Assembly (NCBI RefSeq): GCF_000614145.1 | Contig: NZ_BAKK01000001.1 | Coordinates: forward strand, 177,155 to 241,154 | Source of the DNA: Bacteroides faecichinchillae JCM 17102 | GTDB lineage: Bacteria; Bacteroidota; Bacteroidia; Bacteroidales; Bacteroidaceae | DNA: 64,000 bases | Direction of reading: 5' to 3' | Shown: positions 1 to 10,688 of the stretch, one piece after another | Numbering within the stretch: the first letter of the stretch is position 1 | How the letters are laid out: each line of letters begins with the position of its first letter | Program-made: the position numbers and the translations under genes | The notes under the pieces: model-generated | Database searches by the model: none | Told to the model about the DNA's origin: nothing | What the model saw: only the letters and a program-made list of their open reading frames with translations

Positions 1-1
1 G

Positions 2-109
2 TGGAATGGTGCGATGAGCGATTGGAATACCGTATTTGTAGAAGTACCTCTTTCTACCTTTAATCCGGTAAAAACAGTCAATGATCTGTTACGCGAACAA
101 CATCAATAA
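2..109 (+). CDS. C-terminal end of an unidentified gene (partial)
   Basis: An open frame enters from the left edge and stops with TAA at 107-109, giving 35 residues that include the tract FVEVPLSTF. The tract is too short to assign a family. It is followed within 15 nt by a hairpin and T-rich run, which supports it being a genuine gene end rather than a chance frame. Confidence 0.55.
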   Translation, partial: WNGAMSDWNTVFVEVPLSTFNPVKTVNDLLREQHQ

Positions 110-120
110 AATGAATAATC

Positions 121-156
121 AGGAGGGTAAGTACCCCCTGCTTAATTTGTTTTTTC
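121..156 (+). terminator. Probable intrinsic terminator after the first partial gene
   Basis: AGGAGGGTA and TACCCCCT form a short GC-rich stem with one mismatch, followed by a T-rich tract ending in six T. It lies directly after the stop at 109. The remaining stretch to 386 holds no gene that I can see. Confidence 0.5.
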
Positions 157-386
157 AAGTTTTACAAGTTATATAAGCCATTGATAAACTGTAATATATA
201 ACTGTATATTAGCAAAAGTAACTGTTGTACTGAACTCCGTAAGGGATCTCTTTTCTTTAAATGCAGAGAGAAATCATTTGTAAGAGAAGAGATTCTTCGA
301 CAGGCTGAATGACATATAGAGCAACTTATGAAGCTTAAATTAGTTTATATTCAACGACATCAGCATATTAAAAAGAGTATTATAGG

Positions 387-1009
387 ATGAATCAAATAGA
401 AAAGATCATTGATATTTCGACTTGGAACAGAAGAGAACATTTTGAGCACTTCAGTGCTTTTGATGATCCCTTTTTCGGAGTGACCGTTCATGTTGATTGC
501 ACCCGTTCTTATCAAGAGGCTAAAAACAAGGGTGTTTCATTTTCCTTGTTAATTCTACATCGAATTATAACGGCTGCCTATAAAGTAGAGGAATTTCGTT
601 ATCGTATTGAAGGAGACCGGGTGGTGTGTTATGATAGCCTTGTGCCTGAAGCAACGGTAGGTCGTGCCGACCACACATTTTCTTTCGCTTCTTTTGAGTA
701 TGATGTGGATGAACAAATCTTTATACGTAAGGCTAAAGCTGAGATGGAGCGATTGCAACAGACTACCGGGCTCAATAAGGGCGGCACGTTTCATCCGAAT
801 GCTATTCATTATTCTGCTGTTCCTTGGCTTATTTTTACGGATATGAAGCATCCTACCAATATGCGTTCGGGAGATAGTGTTCCAAAAATATCCACCGGAA
901 AGTACTTTCGGCAAGGAGAAAGACTGATGTTGCCAATATCTGTTACATGCCATCATGGTTGATGGATGGCTATCATGTTGCAAGATTTATTGAGATTCTC
1001 GATTTGTAA
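387..1009 (+). CDS. Chloramphenicol acetyltransferase-like protein (frameshifted)
   Basis: This is an acyl-CoA acetyltransferase of the CAT fold, about 207 residues once restored, which is close to the usual 210-220. The N-terminus (start at 387) carries the typical WNRREHFEHF and DPFFG segments of CAT, and the C-terminus carries the catalytic box HHGLMDG, whose second histidine is the general base in CAT. The box is split because one T is missing near 960 (GGTTTG reads GGTTG), so the literal frame stops right after HHG. Downstream, the residues YHVARFIEILDL continue in the next frame to TAA at 1007-1009. Chromosomal CAT-like genes in Bacteroides are often annotated without proven resistance, so the substrate is uncertain. 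The next gene starts 19 nt downstream, probably in the same transcript. Confidence 0.8.
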
Positions 1010-1028
1010 ACTCTCAAGATTAAACTAG

Positions 1029-2369
1029 ATGAGACACAAAATGTCAAGTTGGAAAGGCATTGCCCTTTGTTCTATACTTTGTTTTTTACCGGTGGCTGCT
1101 TTGTGGGGGAACGAAGTTCTTCACGATAGTTTGCCTGAATCTCCTGTACATCCAGAATCTTCTAATGTATGTTCGGAATCCTCTCATGATGGAAGCGGGC
1201 ATTCTTTTGTATGTTGGGAACATTCGAAAGGTAAAAACTTTATCCATCGTTTGGGGATAGAAGCGCGTCCTTCGTATGTTATCCCGACCAATCCTTTCTT
1301 AGAAGGAGAAAATGAACGTTGGAAACCTATACAGAGTTCTATTGCCGCCCATTTGAAATACTCTTTCCAGTTTCGTTCCAATACTTGTGCCGATCGCATC
1401 TATGGAGGGGCCTATCAAGGTTTGGGAGTAGCTTACTATTCTTTCGGCGATAAGAAACAACTTGGAGATCCCATCACATTCTACTTGTTCCAGGGGGCGC
1501 GGATTGCACATATTACACCCAGACTTTCTCTTAATTATGAATGGAATTTCGGACTATCTACCGGCTGGCAACCTTATGATAATAATTATAACTTCTATAA
1601 TGGAGCCGTCGGTTCCCGGATGAATGCCTACATTAATGCAGGTATCTATCTAAACTGGACGCTTTCCCGTTATTTCGATCTGAATATTGGAGGAGATTTT
1701 ACTCATTTCTCTAACGGTAATACTAAATTTCCGAATGCCGGTATTAATACGACAGGAGCTAAAATCGGACTTGTTTATAACTTTAACAGAGAAGAAGCTG
1801 ACCTTATCCAATCATTGCCGAAGCCATCTATAGCCAGATTCCCGCGTCACATTAGTTATGATTTGGTTTTGTTTGGTTCGTGGCGTCGGAAAGGAGTGTA
1901 TCTGGACGATGATAGGCAAATCGCTTCTCCGGGTGTTTATCCGGTAGCCGGATTTAATTTTGCCCCGATGTATAATGTTAGTTATAAATTCCGTACGGGA
2001 GTATCTTTAGACGGAGTATATGATGGCAGTGCAAATGTATATACAAAAGATGTCATCGTGGAATATGGAAGTAGTGCTTCTCCTCGTCGATTTTATAAAC
2101 CGGGAATTCATCAGCAGCTTGCTTTGGGCGTTTCGGGAAGATTTGAATATGTAATGCCATACTTTACAATTGGTATCGGTTTGGGTACTAATGTTCTTGG
2201 CAGAGGAGACTTGAGAGGACTATATCAGGTATTGGCTTTGAAGATAGCTATTACCCGTAGTTCTTTCCTTCATATTGGTTATAATCTTCAGGATTTCCAG
2301 ACACCTAATTATCTAATGCTGGGATTGGGTTTCCGTTTCCATAATAAATATCCCAAAGTACGCCATTAA
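1029..2369 (+). CDS. Acyloxyacyl hydrolase / PagL-like lipid A 3-O-deacylase
   Basis: An outer-membrane beta-barrel esterase of 446 residues. A signal peptide spans roughly residues 1-27 (hydrophobic core IALCSILCFLPVAALW). The central part (about 75-255) has alternating amphipathic strands and contains FTHFSNG at 224-230; in PagL the catalytic histidine and serine sit in exactly such an H-x-S-N motif (here H226 and S228). The protein is longer than Pseudomonas PagL (about 150 residues of mature barrel), with a C-terminal second barrel-like half (260-440) typical of Bacteroides members. The expected action is removal of an acyl chain from lipid A at the outer membrane. The function is inferred from family; the actual substrate is unproven. 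Confidence 0.75.
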   Translation: MRHKMSSWKGIALCSILCFLPVAALWGNEVLHDSLPESPVHPESSNVCSESSHDGSGHSFVCWEHSKGKNFIHRLGIEARPSYVIPTNPFLEGENERWKPIQSSIAAHLKYSFQFRSNTCADRIYGGAYQGLGVAYYSFGDKKQLGDPITFYLFQGARIAHITPRLSLNYEWNFGLSTGWQPYDNNYNFYNGAVGSRMNAYINAGIYLNWTLSRYFDLNIGGDFTHFSNGNTKFPNAGINTTGAKIGLVYNFNREEADLIQSLPKPSIARFPRHISYDLVLFGSWRRKGVYLDDDRQIASPGVYPVAGFNFAPMYNVSYKFRTGVSLDGVYDGSANVYTKDVIVEYGSSASPRRFYKPGIHQQLALGVSGRFEYVMPYFTIGIGLGTNVLGRGDLRGLYQVLALKIAITRSSFLHIGYNLQDFQTPNYLMLGLGFRFHNKYPKVRH

Positions 2370-2473
2370 GGAGATTTGGCTGTATAGTAGTAAATGCTGT
2401 TTTTAATGGTAAAAGGAAATAATCTCATCGAAATATACTAATTTTGTAGCACTAATATAAAACACTCAAAATA

Positions 2474-3640
2474 ATGAAGAAAATACTGTTACTCGGTTCC
2501 GGAGAACTAGGAAAAGAGTTTGTAATCTCTGCTCAACGTAAAGGGCAACACATCATTGCCTGTGATTCGTATGCCGGAGCACCTGCTATGCAGGTAGCTG
2601 ACGAATGTGAGGTCTTTGACATGCTGAATGGCGAGGAGTTGGAACGTGTCGTGAAGAAACATCAGCCCGATATTATTGTACCGGAGATTGAAGCCATTCG
2701 CACAGAACGTCTGTATGATTTTGAAAAAGATGGCATTCAGGTTGTTCCTAGTGCTCGTGCCGTAAACTTTACCATGAACCGTAAAGCCATTCGTGACTTG
2801 GCTGCCAAAGAACTCGGACTGAAAACAGCTAAATATTTCTATGCTAAAACATTAGAAGAGCTGAAAGAAGCTGCAACAAAAGTTGGTTTTCCTTGTGTGG
2901 TTAAGCCCTTGATGTCATCTTCTGGCAAAGGACAATCATTGGTAAAGAGTGCTGACGAGCTTGAACATGCTTGGGAATACGGATGTAGTGGTAGTCGTGG
3001 TGATATCCGCGAATTGATTATTGAAGAGTTTATCAACTTTGATAGTGAAATTACTTTACTGACTGTTACTCAAAAGAACGGTCCTACCTTGTTCTGTCCC
3101 CCTATTGGACATGTACAGAAAGGCGGTGACTATCGTGAAAGCTTCCAACCTGCACACATTGATCCTGCACATTTGAAAGAAGCCGAAGAAATGGCGGAAA
3201 AAGTGACTCGTGCTTTGACAGGAGCTGGATTATGGGGAGTAGAATTCTTCCTGAGTCATGAAAACGGAGTTTATTTCTCTGAACTTTCTCCCCGTCCGCA
3301 TGATACCGGTATGGTAACTTTGGCCGGAACACAGAATCTGAACGAATTTGAACTTCATCTGCGTGCTGTACTCGGACTTCCCATTCCGAACATTAAACAG
3401 GAACGTATTGGAGCAAGTGCAGTAATTCTGTCACCGATTGCTAGTCAGGAACGTCCTCAATATCGCGGATTAGAAGAAGTAACAAAAGAGGAAGATACTT
3501 ATCTCCGTATATTCGGAAAACCATATACTCGTATAAATCGTCGTATGGGAGTAGTGCTTTGTTATGCTCCTTTAGATTCGGATTTGGATGTTTTGCGTGA
3601 TAAAGCTAAGCGTATTGCTACGAAAGTAGAAGTTTATTAA
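2474..3640 (+). CDS. purT: Formate-dependent phosphoribosylglycinamide formyltransferase
   Basis: PurT converts GAR, formate and ATP to formyl-GAR in purine synthesis, bypassing the formyl-THF enzyme PurN. The 388-residue length matches the family (E. coli 392). It is an ATP-grasp enzyme: an N-terminal Rossmann-like region opens with [10 protein letters not shown], the flexible ATP loop SSSGKGQS lies near 150, and the metal/substrate-binding end reads [12 protein letters not shown] near 270. A -7 like box TAATTTTG lies about 35 nt upstream. It stands alone and is closed by a strong terminator. Use of formate ties it to the fhs gene at 35.9 kb. Confidence 0.95.
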   Translation: MKKILLLGSGELGKEFVISAQRKGQHIIACDSYAGAPAMQVADECEVFDMLNGEELERVVKKHQPDIIVPEIEAIRTERLYDFEKDGIQVVPSARAVNFTMNRKAIRDLAAKELGLKTAKYFYAKTLEELKEAATKVGFPCVVKPLMSSSGKGQSLVKSADELEHAWEYGCSGSRGDIRELIIEEFINFDSEITLLTVTQKNGPTLFCPPIGHVQKGGDYRESFQPAHIDPAHLKEAEEMAEKVTRALTGAGLWGVEFFLSHENGVYFSELSPRPHDTGMVTLAGTQNLNEFELHLRAVLGLPIPNIKQERIGASAVILSPIASQERPQYRGLEEVTKEEDTYLRIFGKPYTRINRRMGVVLCYAPLDSDLDVLRDKAKRIATKVEVY

Positions 3641-3711
3641 GGACAGGTTTGCTGTTTTAAAAGATAAATCATCAAGCTTTGAGATCGGTTTTTTGATGAA
3701 TATATATAGTG

Positions 3712-3750
3712 ATTGCCCTGCTACTATTTTTGAGTGACAGGGCAATTTTT
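3712..3750 (+). terminator. Intrinsic terminator of purT
   Basis: A perfect 9-bp stem, ATTGCCCTG at 3712-3720 and CAGGGCAAT at 3738-3746, is followed by TTTTTA. It separates purT from the convergent pilus operon. The T-run is on the plus side only. Confidence 0.85.
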
Positions 3751-3800
3751 ATTAAATACTTATAGATAATTGCTGGCTAAATACCAATAGTTTTGTTACT

Positions 3801-4973
3801 TTATTTTTCTCTCAGATCTTCCCAAGCTGACTTGTTATCCGCAGATATGGTGCTTCTTAATACAGTACCACCGAGATTGATTGGGAGCAGTTTAGACCCG
3901 ACTCCATAGAACCTATTAGCTACAATCGGAAAATGGGAAGCACCGTCCGGATCGATGATACCTGTACCGCCTTCACCGGAAGAATTGGAATCGTCAGAAT
4001 CCGATAAAGTGACGCGTATAGAGCGAAGTGCGTTTCCACTCGCATCTGTCAGTTCTACTTTTAATGTATAATTAGCACCGCCTGGAGTAGGGGAAGGAAC
4101 CGGGAGTACATAGGAACCCTGGGATAAAACGGTGACTGGTAGAACTCCGGTGGGTACTGCTATATTTACCAATACATTACCTCCCGTAATAGTCAGCGGA
4201 CTATTGATATAATCAGCAAAGACGGGAGTTTGGCTACGTTGCAGTAGTGGGACACTTTTGTTTTGTTGGGTATATAAAGTAATTCGAATAGCAGTAACTC
4301 TTGTTCCACCAATTTGTGTGGGAATGTTCGTAAACCATCCCATCACTCCGGCCACTCTTCGCCAAAGATCTACGTTACCTTGAATTGGAGTAGTACCTGG
4401 AGTGAGTACCGTAGACCCTGCAAAAAGTTCAGATTGACGCATTGAAGTCCATGTAGAGGCTTCAGTTCCTGCAAGAGTAGCGATCGCTCCCGATAATACA
4501 GTACTTCCTACCTGTATTGCATTGGGAAAGCCATAAGTACTACCGGACTTATCGTCCAATCCAACAGCCAGAAACGTATAAGGATTTCCTTTTACAAACC
4601 CTCCGTATTTCACATGATATTTCATAGTAGCAGTAACTGTTGGTGGATTATTACCGAAATAAGCGGACCAACCGATATCTTCGGAAGCTATACATGGTGC
4701 ATTATCATTTGTTCCATTAAAGATATAAAGCCTAACAGAAGTTACGTGCTGCATATTATCCGAACCAGGCAAATTAGTTCGGGGCGATAATTCTCCGGCT
4801 ACACTGAAAGAGAGAGTAACACCATCCGCATTTGATGAACCACCGGATATAAGTTCGTCAATAGACTCTTCCTGCTGACAAGAAGCCATTACTAACGCTG
4901 CGATAAGAAACCAACCATATCTACGTTTGATTATCTGTGTCTTGACTATAACTGTATTAAATAGAGTGATCAT
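3801..4973 (-). CDS. Type V pilin-like lipoprotein (last gene of pilus operon)
   Basis: A 390-residue exported protein of the Bacteroidales FimA/Mfa1 superfamily. A long basic N-region precedes a lipobox-like VMASC, with Cys32 as the expected lipidated residue. The next strand, VTLSFSVAGE, and the following segment ending in SPR (before TNLPG) resemble the part removed by an Arg-specific protease in type V pilins. The central segment TSVRLYIFNG matches the equivalent TAVQLYIYNE in the major pilin at 9.4-10.6 kb. The C-terminus ends in SAWEDLREK and lacks the W-x-x-IYNL-x-I ending of the major pilin, so a minor or tip subunit is more likely than a shaft unit. It follows the giant lipoprotein gene by 18 nt. 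Confidence 0.7.
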   Translation of the reverse strand: MITLFNTVIVKTQIIKRRYGWFLIAALVMASCQQEESIDELISGGSSNADGVTLSFSVAGELSPRTNLPGSDNMQHVTSVRLYIFNGTNDNAPCIASEDIGWSAYFGNNPPTVTATMKYHVKYGGFVKGNPYTFLAVGLDDKSGSTYGFPNAIQVGSTVLSGAIATLAGTEASTWTSMRQSELFAGSTVLTPGTTPIQGNVDLWRRVAGVMGWFTNIPTQIGGTRVTAIRITLYTQQNKSVPLLQRSQTPVFADYINSPLTITGGNVLVNIAVPTGVLPVTVLSQGSYVLPVPSPTPGGANYTLKVELTDASGNALRSIRVTLSDSDDSNSSGEGGTGIIDPDGASHFPIVANRFYGVGSKLLPINLGGTVLRSTISADNKSAWEDLREK

Positions 4974-4991
4974 ATTGTTTATTGGATTTAG

Positions 4992-7900
4992 TTATTTATT
5001 ACTCTTTTCCAGATAGAAACGTCCTACATGAGTAGAAAGTATACCGACATCCAGTACCGTTTCTGACTGTGTCAATGGGGTGCGTACTCCTTTCTCTGTA
5101 TCCACCAATGTCCAATGACTCCATGCATCTCCTCCGTCATGCGACAACTTCAATTGTACTCTTGCAGGATTGCTTAAACTGAATCCCAAAGGAATACGTT
5201 CTGCATCATTCAATTGCTGTATGTCTAGTGCTTTCTCATCTGCTATACTGAATAGAGCGATGACAGGTGGCATTTCGTTGTCTATCAAAAGTTCAGAATC
5301 TTCACTGGAACGATAACCTACTGTTGCTGACGGAGAAAGGCGCAGCAGACATTGAGAAGACGTATTGCCTATACTTGCTGTCAGGAGCAGAGCGGGACGT
5401 CCGGATGTTGAAGCACGTGAAGAACCTATGGCGCGTGTGCTTCTCAACATTCCAGACGAACCGGCAGCTTGTGTCAAAGCAGTTTCAGTGAATTTCACAA
5501 GCAAACTGATAGAGGCAGCATTTACTGTAACAAAGAAAGATTGCATAGGCGCAATGTATGCAAAATTACTTCCATTAGTCAGCAGTGTCCCGTCGGCTTT
5601 GATAACAGAGTTATTGCTATTTCCATCATATACTTTGACCGAGGTTACCAGAGGATTATCCGTCATAAACTGACTAATACGGATATGAGTCATAAACGGA
5701 TTACCTACCAGAAATGTATTACCTGCAATCTTGTTAGTTACATTTACTGTAATAGGGAAGGAAGTAATTCCATTACTGTTCTCATGTATAAATCTTCCGG
5801 GCAGTGTTCGTGTAATACTCTCACTATAAGACGTACTCTGTCCTGAAGTATTGTAATATTTGAAACTCGTATGTACTTTCGGAAACCGGAAAGTAAGGGT
5901 GTTGCTTGCCACTGATTCCTTGCTTGCCAATAAAGAGAATCCCATTCCTATTGAATAATTTTGATTTAAAGCATTGAAAGGAGGTGTCCAGTTCGTTTTA
6001 TCTGGTGTCACTGTGACTTGGGTAAGAGTTCCACCCTTAATCTTCTGTCCCGGTGCATCATGACTCCAGAGACGTTGGTAGATACGTGGACTAAATCGAT
6101 TCTCAGGAGAAGATGTAGCATCTAATGTTGTAAAGTAATCATTGTTCTGCGTACCATTCATTGAGGCAGGAATAAAGATATCCCCAGTGAATGTATCTTT
6201 CAATGGAGCAGATAACATATAATAACGCCCAGCTTGCAATGCCAGTCCCACCCATGCTTGCGAATAGGTAAGATAGTGTGTATTTACTATCTCTGCATTC
6301 GGCTCGAAATGGAGATTATTACAATAATTCGAATCTCCATTCACCAGGACAGGGTAGAGTGTACAGTTGGAAGGAATAATGACATCTGTACACTTCCATG
6401 GACTTCCGTCACTCCAATTGGTCCATGTGTTCCAGTTTGTAGTAGCGGCATTTGTTTTCCAAGTAGTACGAGTCGGGTGAACCGTTGAGTGAATACCGTT
6501 ATAATAGAGATTTGTTCCGGCTGCATCATAGATGGCTATATAGTAATCACCCGAAGGCATGTTAGGAATAGTAAATGCCTGGTTGGTGAGTATTACGGTT
6601 TGGTTCGTAACTTCATTATTTTTGGCAACGTTGTAGAGTCGTAACAGATAGTTATTCCCGTTTGCGCCTCCATTCACATTGATAACGATGGGAGAACCTT
6701 GACACAAATGATCCGTTACACTTATAAAGTCGATCGTTTCACCACTGCCATTTGTTTCAGCACAGTCGGGTATACCATCCCCATTACTATCCTGACGGGT
6801 ATATACCCTGCTAGCTGAATTGTTTTCAGGGCATCTGCTACACCTGCAAAGGTAATGCGCACTTCGTCGAAAGGAATTGTAGTAGGAGTAGTCTCTACGT
6901 ATTCCTTACCTCCACTTCCGATTACATTAAGTCCGAGTATACTGCCTGATCCGGTATTTCCCACTTCAATTCCGGCATTATATACAGAAAGAGTGATCCA
7001 TGAAATCAGATCTACACCAGCTATTCCGGTAGGGTCTACTACAATGAAACCTACAGGTTGTTTTTGCTGTATTTTATTGAATTTTACGGCAACAGTAACT
7101 GCTCCAATCACATTTGTAGTAGTGATAGTGGAATAAGTATTCACGTCACCATCTAATAAGTTACCCAAGTCATTAAAAGAAGTACCTATCATGACTGCTC
7201 CGGTACTGCGTGTAGCAGCGTAGTTGATACTGGCTCCGTAAGTAGAAGGTGTCATCATCTGTAAACAGGCGTTAGCAGCATTTCCGCTATAACATCCTGC
7301 ATTCGCATTTTCCCAGAAAGCATAATAAATTCGGAAAGCACTCAGATTGAGATTTAAGATACCACCAGTCCAAAGTTCGATAGAGTCGAATTCCTGGTTA
7401 GTAGTGATCCCGATACGTACTTTGCTTCCGTTGTCACCGATCAGTCCGGCAGAGATAGCATTATTATTATCCGCAGCACTTTCAAACACTTTCACACCGT
7501 TACGGTAAAGGCGTATGATCAGGAATTTCAATACGTTGGCACTAAGTAAACTCGTAGAAGTCTGGATGACAAAGCCGGTGCGTATTTGATTCTTTGCAGA
7601 ATTGACAGGTTTGTCGGTAGCTGTCTTGATACCGACAATGGAGGTATTGGCAGCAATGCTGGCTACATTATTATAAGTAATAAAGTTATCCGGATTATTG
7701 TCTATCAGATTGTTTTTCCCGGTGAAGTTTGTTCCTTCACCTACACAAAGTAGACATCCACCGCCTGAAGGGGCATAGACGGAAGCACCGTTACTGTTTA
7801 GAGTGATCATATTGTTGCAAACAGACGTATCACCGACCGGATTGGCATTGCGGGTGATGACAGCAGTTTGTGTATAGATAGTGCCATCCGTACTGGTATA

Positions 7901-9241
7901 TGTTCCGGTGACATTGTAGTTACCATTGGCAGTCATACCTGTAATCTTATTGTTGCTGATGACAGGTGTAGTTCCGGCAGGAGAAGAAGTAATAACATAA
8001 TTCACGCTTCCGGCTGTAGGTGTTTTCAGTTGGTAAGAGTTGCTGGTAGTAGTGGCATTTCCCAATGAGAAAAAACTAGTTGCATCCACTGTGGTTGCTT
8101 CACGAACATAGGTATAGTTAATAACAGTAGCTCCTAACTCAACGTGTAATCCGCTGAATTGTATTTTAACTTGAGTACATGGTTTAGTTAATACCATACT
8201 GATTTGGCTACTTCCTCCATTGATTGCTGAAACTCCTAATATATTGTTGATAGTCACTTGTTCTTGCTGTACATTACTAGCATTATATGTGGTTAAAGTA
8301 GTGTTACTAAGTAAAGAAAGATTAAGTAGATTAAAACCGGTCAGATTGAAGCCGACTTCTGCACCTACTGGAATTACTTGTTGGAAATTGATCGTAGCCA
8401 ATGCTCCTGTCAAACTCAGTGGGAGACCATCCGTTAAGTTAGAATTTATAAGTTGTTCGGGGGTGAGATATAGAGCTGTAGTCCATCCCAGACCGGTATG
8501 GACTGACACACTGTTTGTAAAATAAGGATTTGTGGTGATGGCTGGTTGTATAGGATTATCTCCAACAAAAGCATAATATAACTTTAAAGCGTTCAATACA
8601 GTAGCTGAAACTCCGTACATACCTATTTTTATCTCATCGAAAGGTTTGGTTAGGTTAGTAGTAATAGAGATAGCTTGCTTGCCTCCGTTATTGGCGGCAC
8701 TGATTAAGTTTAATTGGAGAGTTGATACTGCTTCGGTATCGCTTCCCTTCATCTCCTGTTCTACACCTTTCAGGTAAGTCTTCAGGTAAAACCCTTTCAG
8801 TACGTCGAGAGTGAGTAGTGATGTATTGTCTAACAAATAGACAAATCCTGCACTTTGTCCTCCAGCATAAGTACGGTTCACATCGCGTACCGAAGCTATT
8901 TGGTTACCTATCAGATTAGCAGTTACTACTCCGTTGAATGAGGCAGAATTGGTCAGATCGGCATCGAGTATATTAGCGATACCTTGGTTAGCGGTAAGAG
9001 CTTCTACCAATGCGTTCGACATATCGTCCACGATACGTCCTTCACCTACCAAAGGTACTCTTCGGCTGGCAATCCACGTTTTACCTCCATCAGCGGATGT
9101 GAGGGCGGATGTAGCGGTAGAAGTAACTGTAATAGCTCTCGTTTGTGTGTTATCTTCGGGAGCAGATATGATTTCTCCATCCTGGCAAGCAGAAAGACAT
9201 AAGAGGAAGGCGCAGGTTAGATAGATATGTTTTGTTCTCAT
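4992..9241 (-). CDS. Giant surface lipoprotein of the pilus operon (frameshifted)
   Basis: Restored length is about 1,416 residues. A signal peptide with lipobox LSAC (Cys19) opens the protein. Residues roughly 30-825 hold about four related beta-rich units, each ending in a similar strand pair: FDEIKIGMYG/LKLYYAF, CTQVKIQFSG/VINYTYV, FDSIELWTGG/FRIYYAF and FDEVRITFAG. A thrombospondin-3-like acidic linker, DSNGDGIPDC, follows near 830. The rest is Ser/Thr/Asn-rich with cysteines and ends in GRFYLEKSNK. One base is missing in the CCC run at 6806-6808 (plus strand), which splits the literal frame exactly at the start of the acidic linker. Its position between two pilin genes suggests an adhesin or accessory pilus protein. 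I do not recognise a catalytic domain. Confidence 0.7.
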
Positions 9242-9288
9242 TGTAGGAAGTTTTTTAAAGTAGAGACAAAGGGTGAGTTAGAAAGAAA

Positions 9289-9382
9289 TCACCACGAATT
9301 ACACAGTTAAACACAGACGAAAATACTAAACCTTTGATTATCAATATTGATAATCTGAAAAAACCTGCGTAATTTGTGGTGA
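9289..9382. repeat. Nested inverted repeats between major pilin and downstream genes
   Basis: The outer arms 9289-9306 and 9365-9382 are complementary over 18 nt with two mismatches (TCACCACGAATTACACAG against its partner). Inside lies a perfect 20-bp palindrome, 9336-9355. The structure sits in the 174-nt gap after the major pilin stop, so the transcript would fold into a large hairpin there. It could be a processing or partial termination site, or a dispersed repeat. Confidence 0.65.
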
Positions 9383-9415
9383 AGTCATTTTATATAAGAA
9401 CCCTCTTTTAGCTTG

Positions 9416-10645
9416 CTATTCTATTCCAAGATTATAAATTGTATCCCAAGCATCATTGACAGTTACAGTAATAACAGTTTCCTGTGACAAGTTGATAGGA
9501 TTATCATCATCTCCGGTTGTTCCAGGACCTGGAGTGCCACCATCAGTAGAGCTGGCTTTGTATTTTTGACCTAGAGAGTAGAAGTAGTTGCGTTGAACGT
9601 CATATTCTTTGGTACCTACTCCGAGAGCATTGTTCACTACATCCCATGATTTTAGAACTGCACCAGTTACGTCTTCCAGTTGAACGATGAAAGTCGGGCT
9701 GCCTGCTACTTTGGCAAATGGTACAAGGAATCTACCGGTAAGAACACTGTTTTCTACAGTAACAGGAGAAGTACCAGCTGGTATTATAAAGTTTTTGGTA
9801 AGATCTCCGGCAACGGCCAATGTTTGAGAGGTATAGTCAGTAATATAGGTAACTAGATTGACTTCCAAAACTTTGGTTTTAGCAACTGTACCACTGGTAC
9901 CGTTCATTGTCAGCGTACTAGGGAAGGTAAGAGCCGAGGAAGAAGAAGGAGCATATACGCGGACAAATGCTACAAGTGTAGGAACTCCTGCTGCATTAGG
10001 ATTCGGATATAAGATAGGTATATTCTTGAAGTATCCCAACAATCCTGCTACATGACGGTGGAGTTCAACTTCCACACTGGTTCCTGTTTGAATATTTCCG
10101 TTTGATACTGTGAAAGTAGCTTTTCCGGCAAACAGTTCAGCTTCAGTCGTTAGTGGTGTCACTACCGGGGTAGCTGTAAAAGCATCGTTTCCATTGCCTC
10201 CACCGCTGATTGTATAGTCTGCAACGTTGTTATAACCATAAGCAACAACAGTATATATACCGTCTGGTGACAACTTATTCAGTTTTACCGTCTGGCTTGC
10301 TTTGTGTGACGGGTTTGGATTATCACCAGGAACAGCAGAATCTGACGGACCAGCTGTCCAAACCACAGGGTTCTGTGTACCTGTAGACAAGGCAGTGCTT
10401 GTAACATCTGTTCCAGCTTCATTGTAGATATACAATTGAACAGCAGTTACATTGTTGGCAGCCTCAGAACTGTTTACCGGACGAGAGCCACGAACCCCCA
10501 TTCCGCCACCGCCACTATTGATTGATAAGACGATTTCTGGACCTGCTTCTCCTGAACCGGACCCTTCTAGAGGTACTGTGTCATCATTACTACATGCTGC
10601 CAACATCATCATACCAACAGCTGATAAAAACAAATAATTTTTCAT
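9416..10645 (-). CDS. Major type V pilin (FimA/Mfa1-like)
   Basis: A 409-residue lipoprotein precursor with signal MKNYLFLSAVGMMMLAAC (Cys18). Type V pilins are lipidated, moved to the outer membrane, trimmed after an arginine and polymerised by strand exchange; a candidate trimming region is GVRGSRP near residue 50-56. The body contains NVTAVQLYIYNE and VELHRHVAGLLGYF, typical of the P. gingivalis FimA/Mfa1 superfamily. The C-terminus VNDAWDTIYNLGIE resembles the ending NDTWELIYNLDID of the upstream anchor gene and is a likely donor strand. It is third in the operon, 43 nt after the anchor gene, and is followed by a large hairpin, consistent with higher expression than the distal genes. Confidence 0.8.
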   Translation of the reverse strand: MKNYLFLSAVGMMMLAACSNDDTVPLEGSGSGEAGPEIVLSINSGGGGMGVRGSRPVNSSEAANNVTAVQLYIYNEAGTDVTSTALSTGTQNPVVWTAGPSDSAVPGDNPNPSHKASQTVKLNKLSPDGIYTVVAYGYNNVADYTISGGGNGNDAFTATPVVTPLTTEAELFAGKATFTVSNGNIQTGTSVEVELHRHVAGLLGYFKNIPILYPNPNAAGVPTLVAFVRVYAPSSSSALTFPSTLTMNGTSGTVAKTKVLEVNLVTYITDYTSQTLAVAGDLTKNFIIPAGTSPVTVENSVLTGRFLVPFAKVAGSPTFIVQLEDVTGAVLKSWDVVNNALGVGTKEYDVQRNYFYSLGQKYKASSTDGGTPGPGTTGDDDNPINLSQETVITVTVNDAWDTIYNLGIE

Positions 10646-10688
10646 TTCAGTTAAGTTTTAGAATTAAACAAATTGTAAAAAAGCTATA

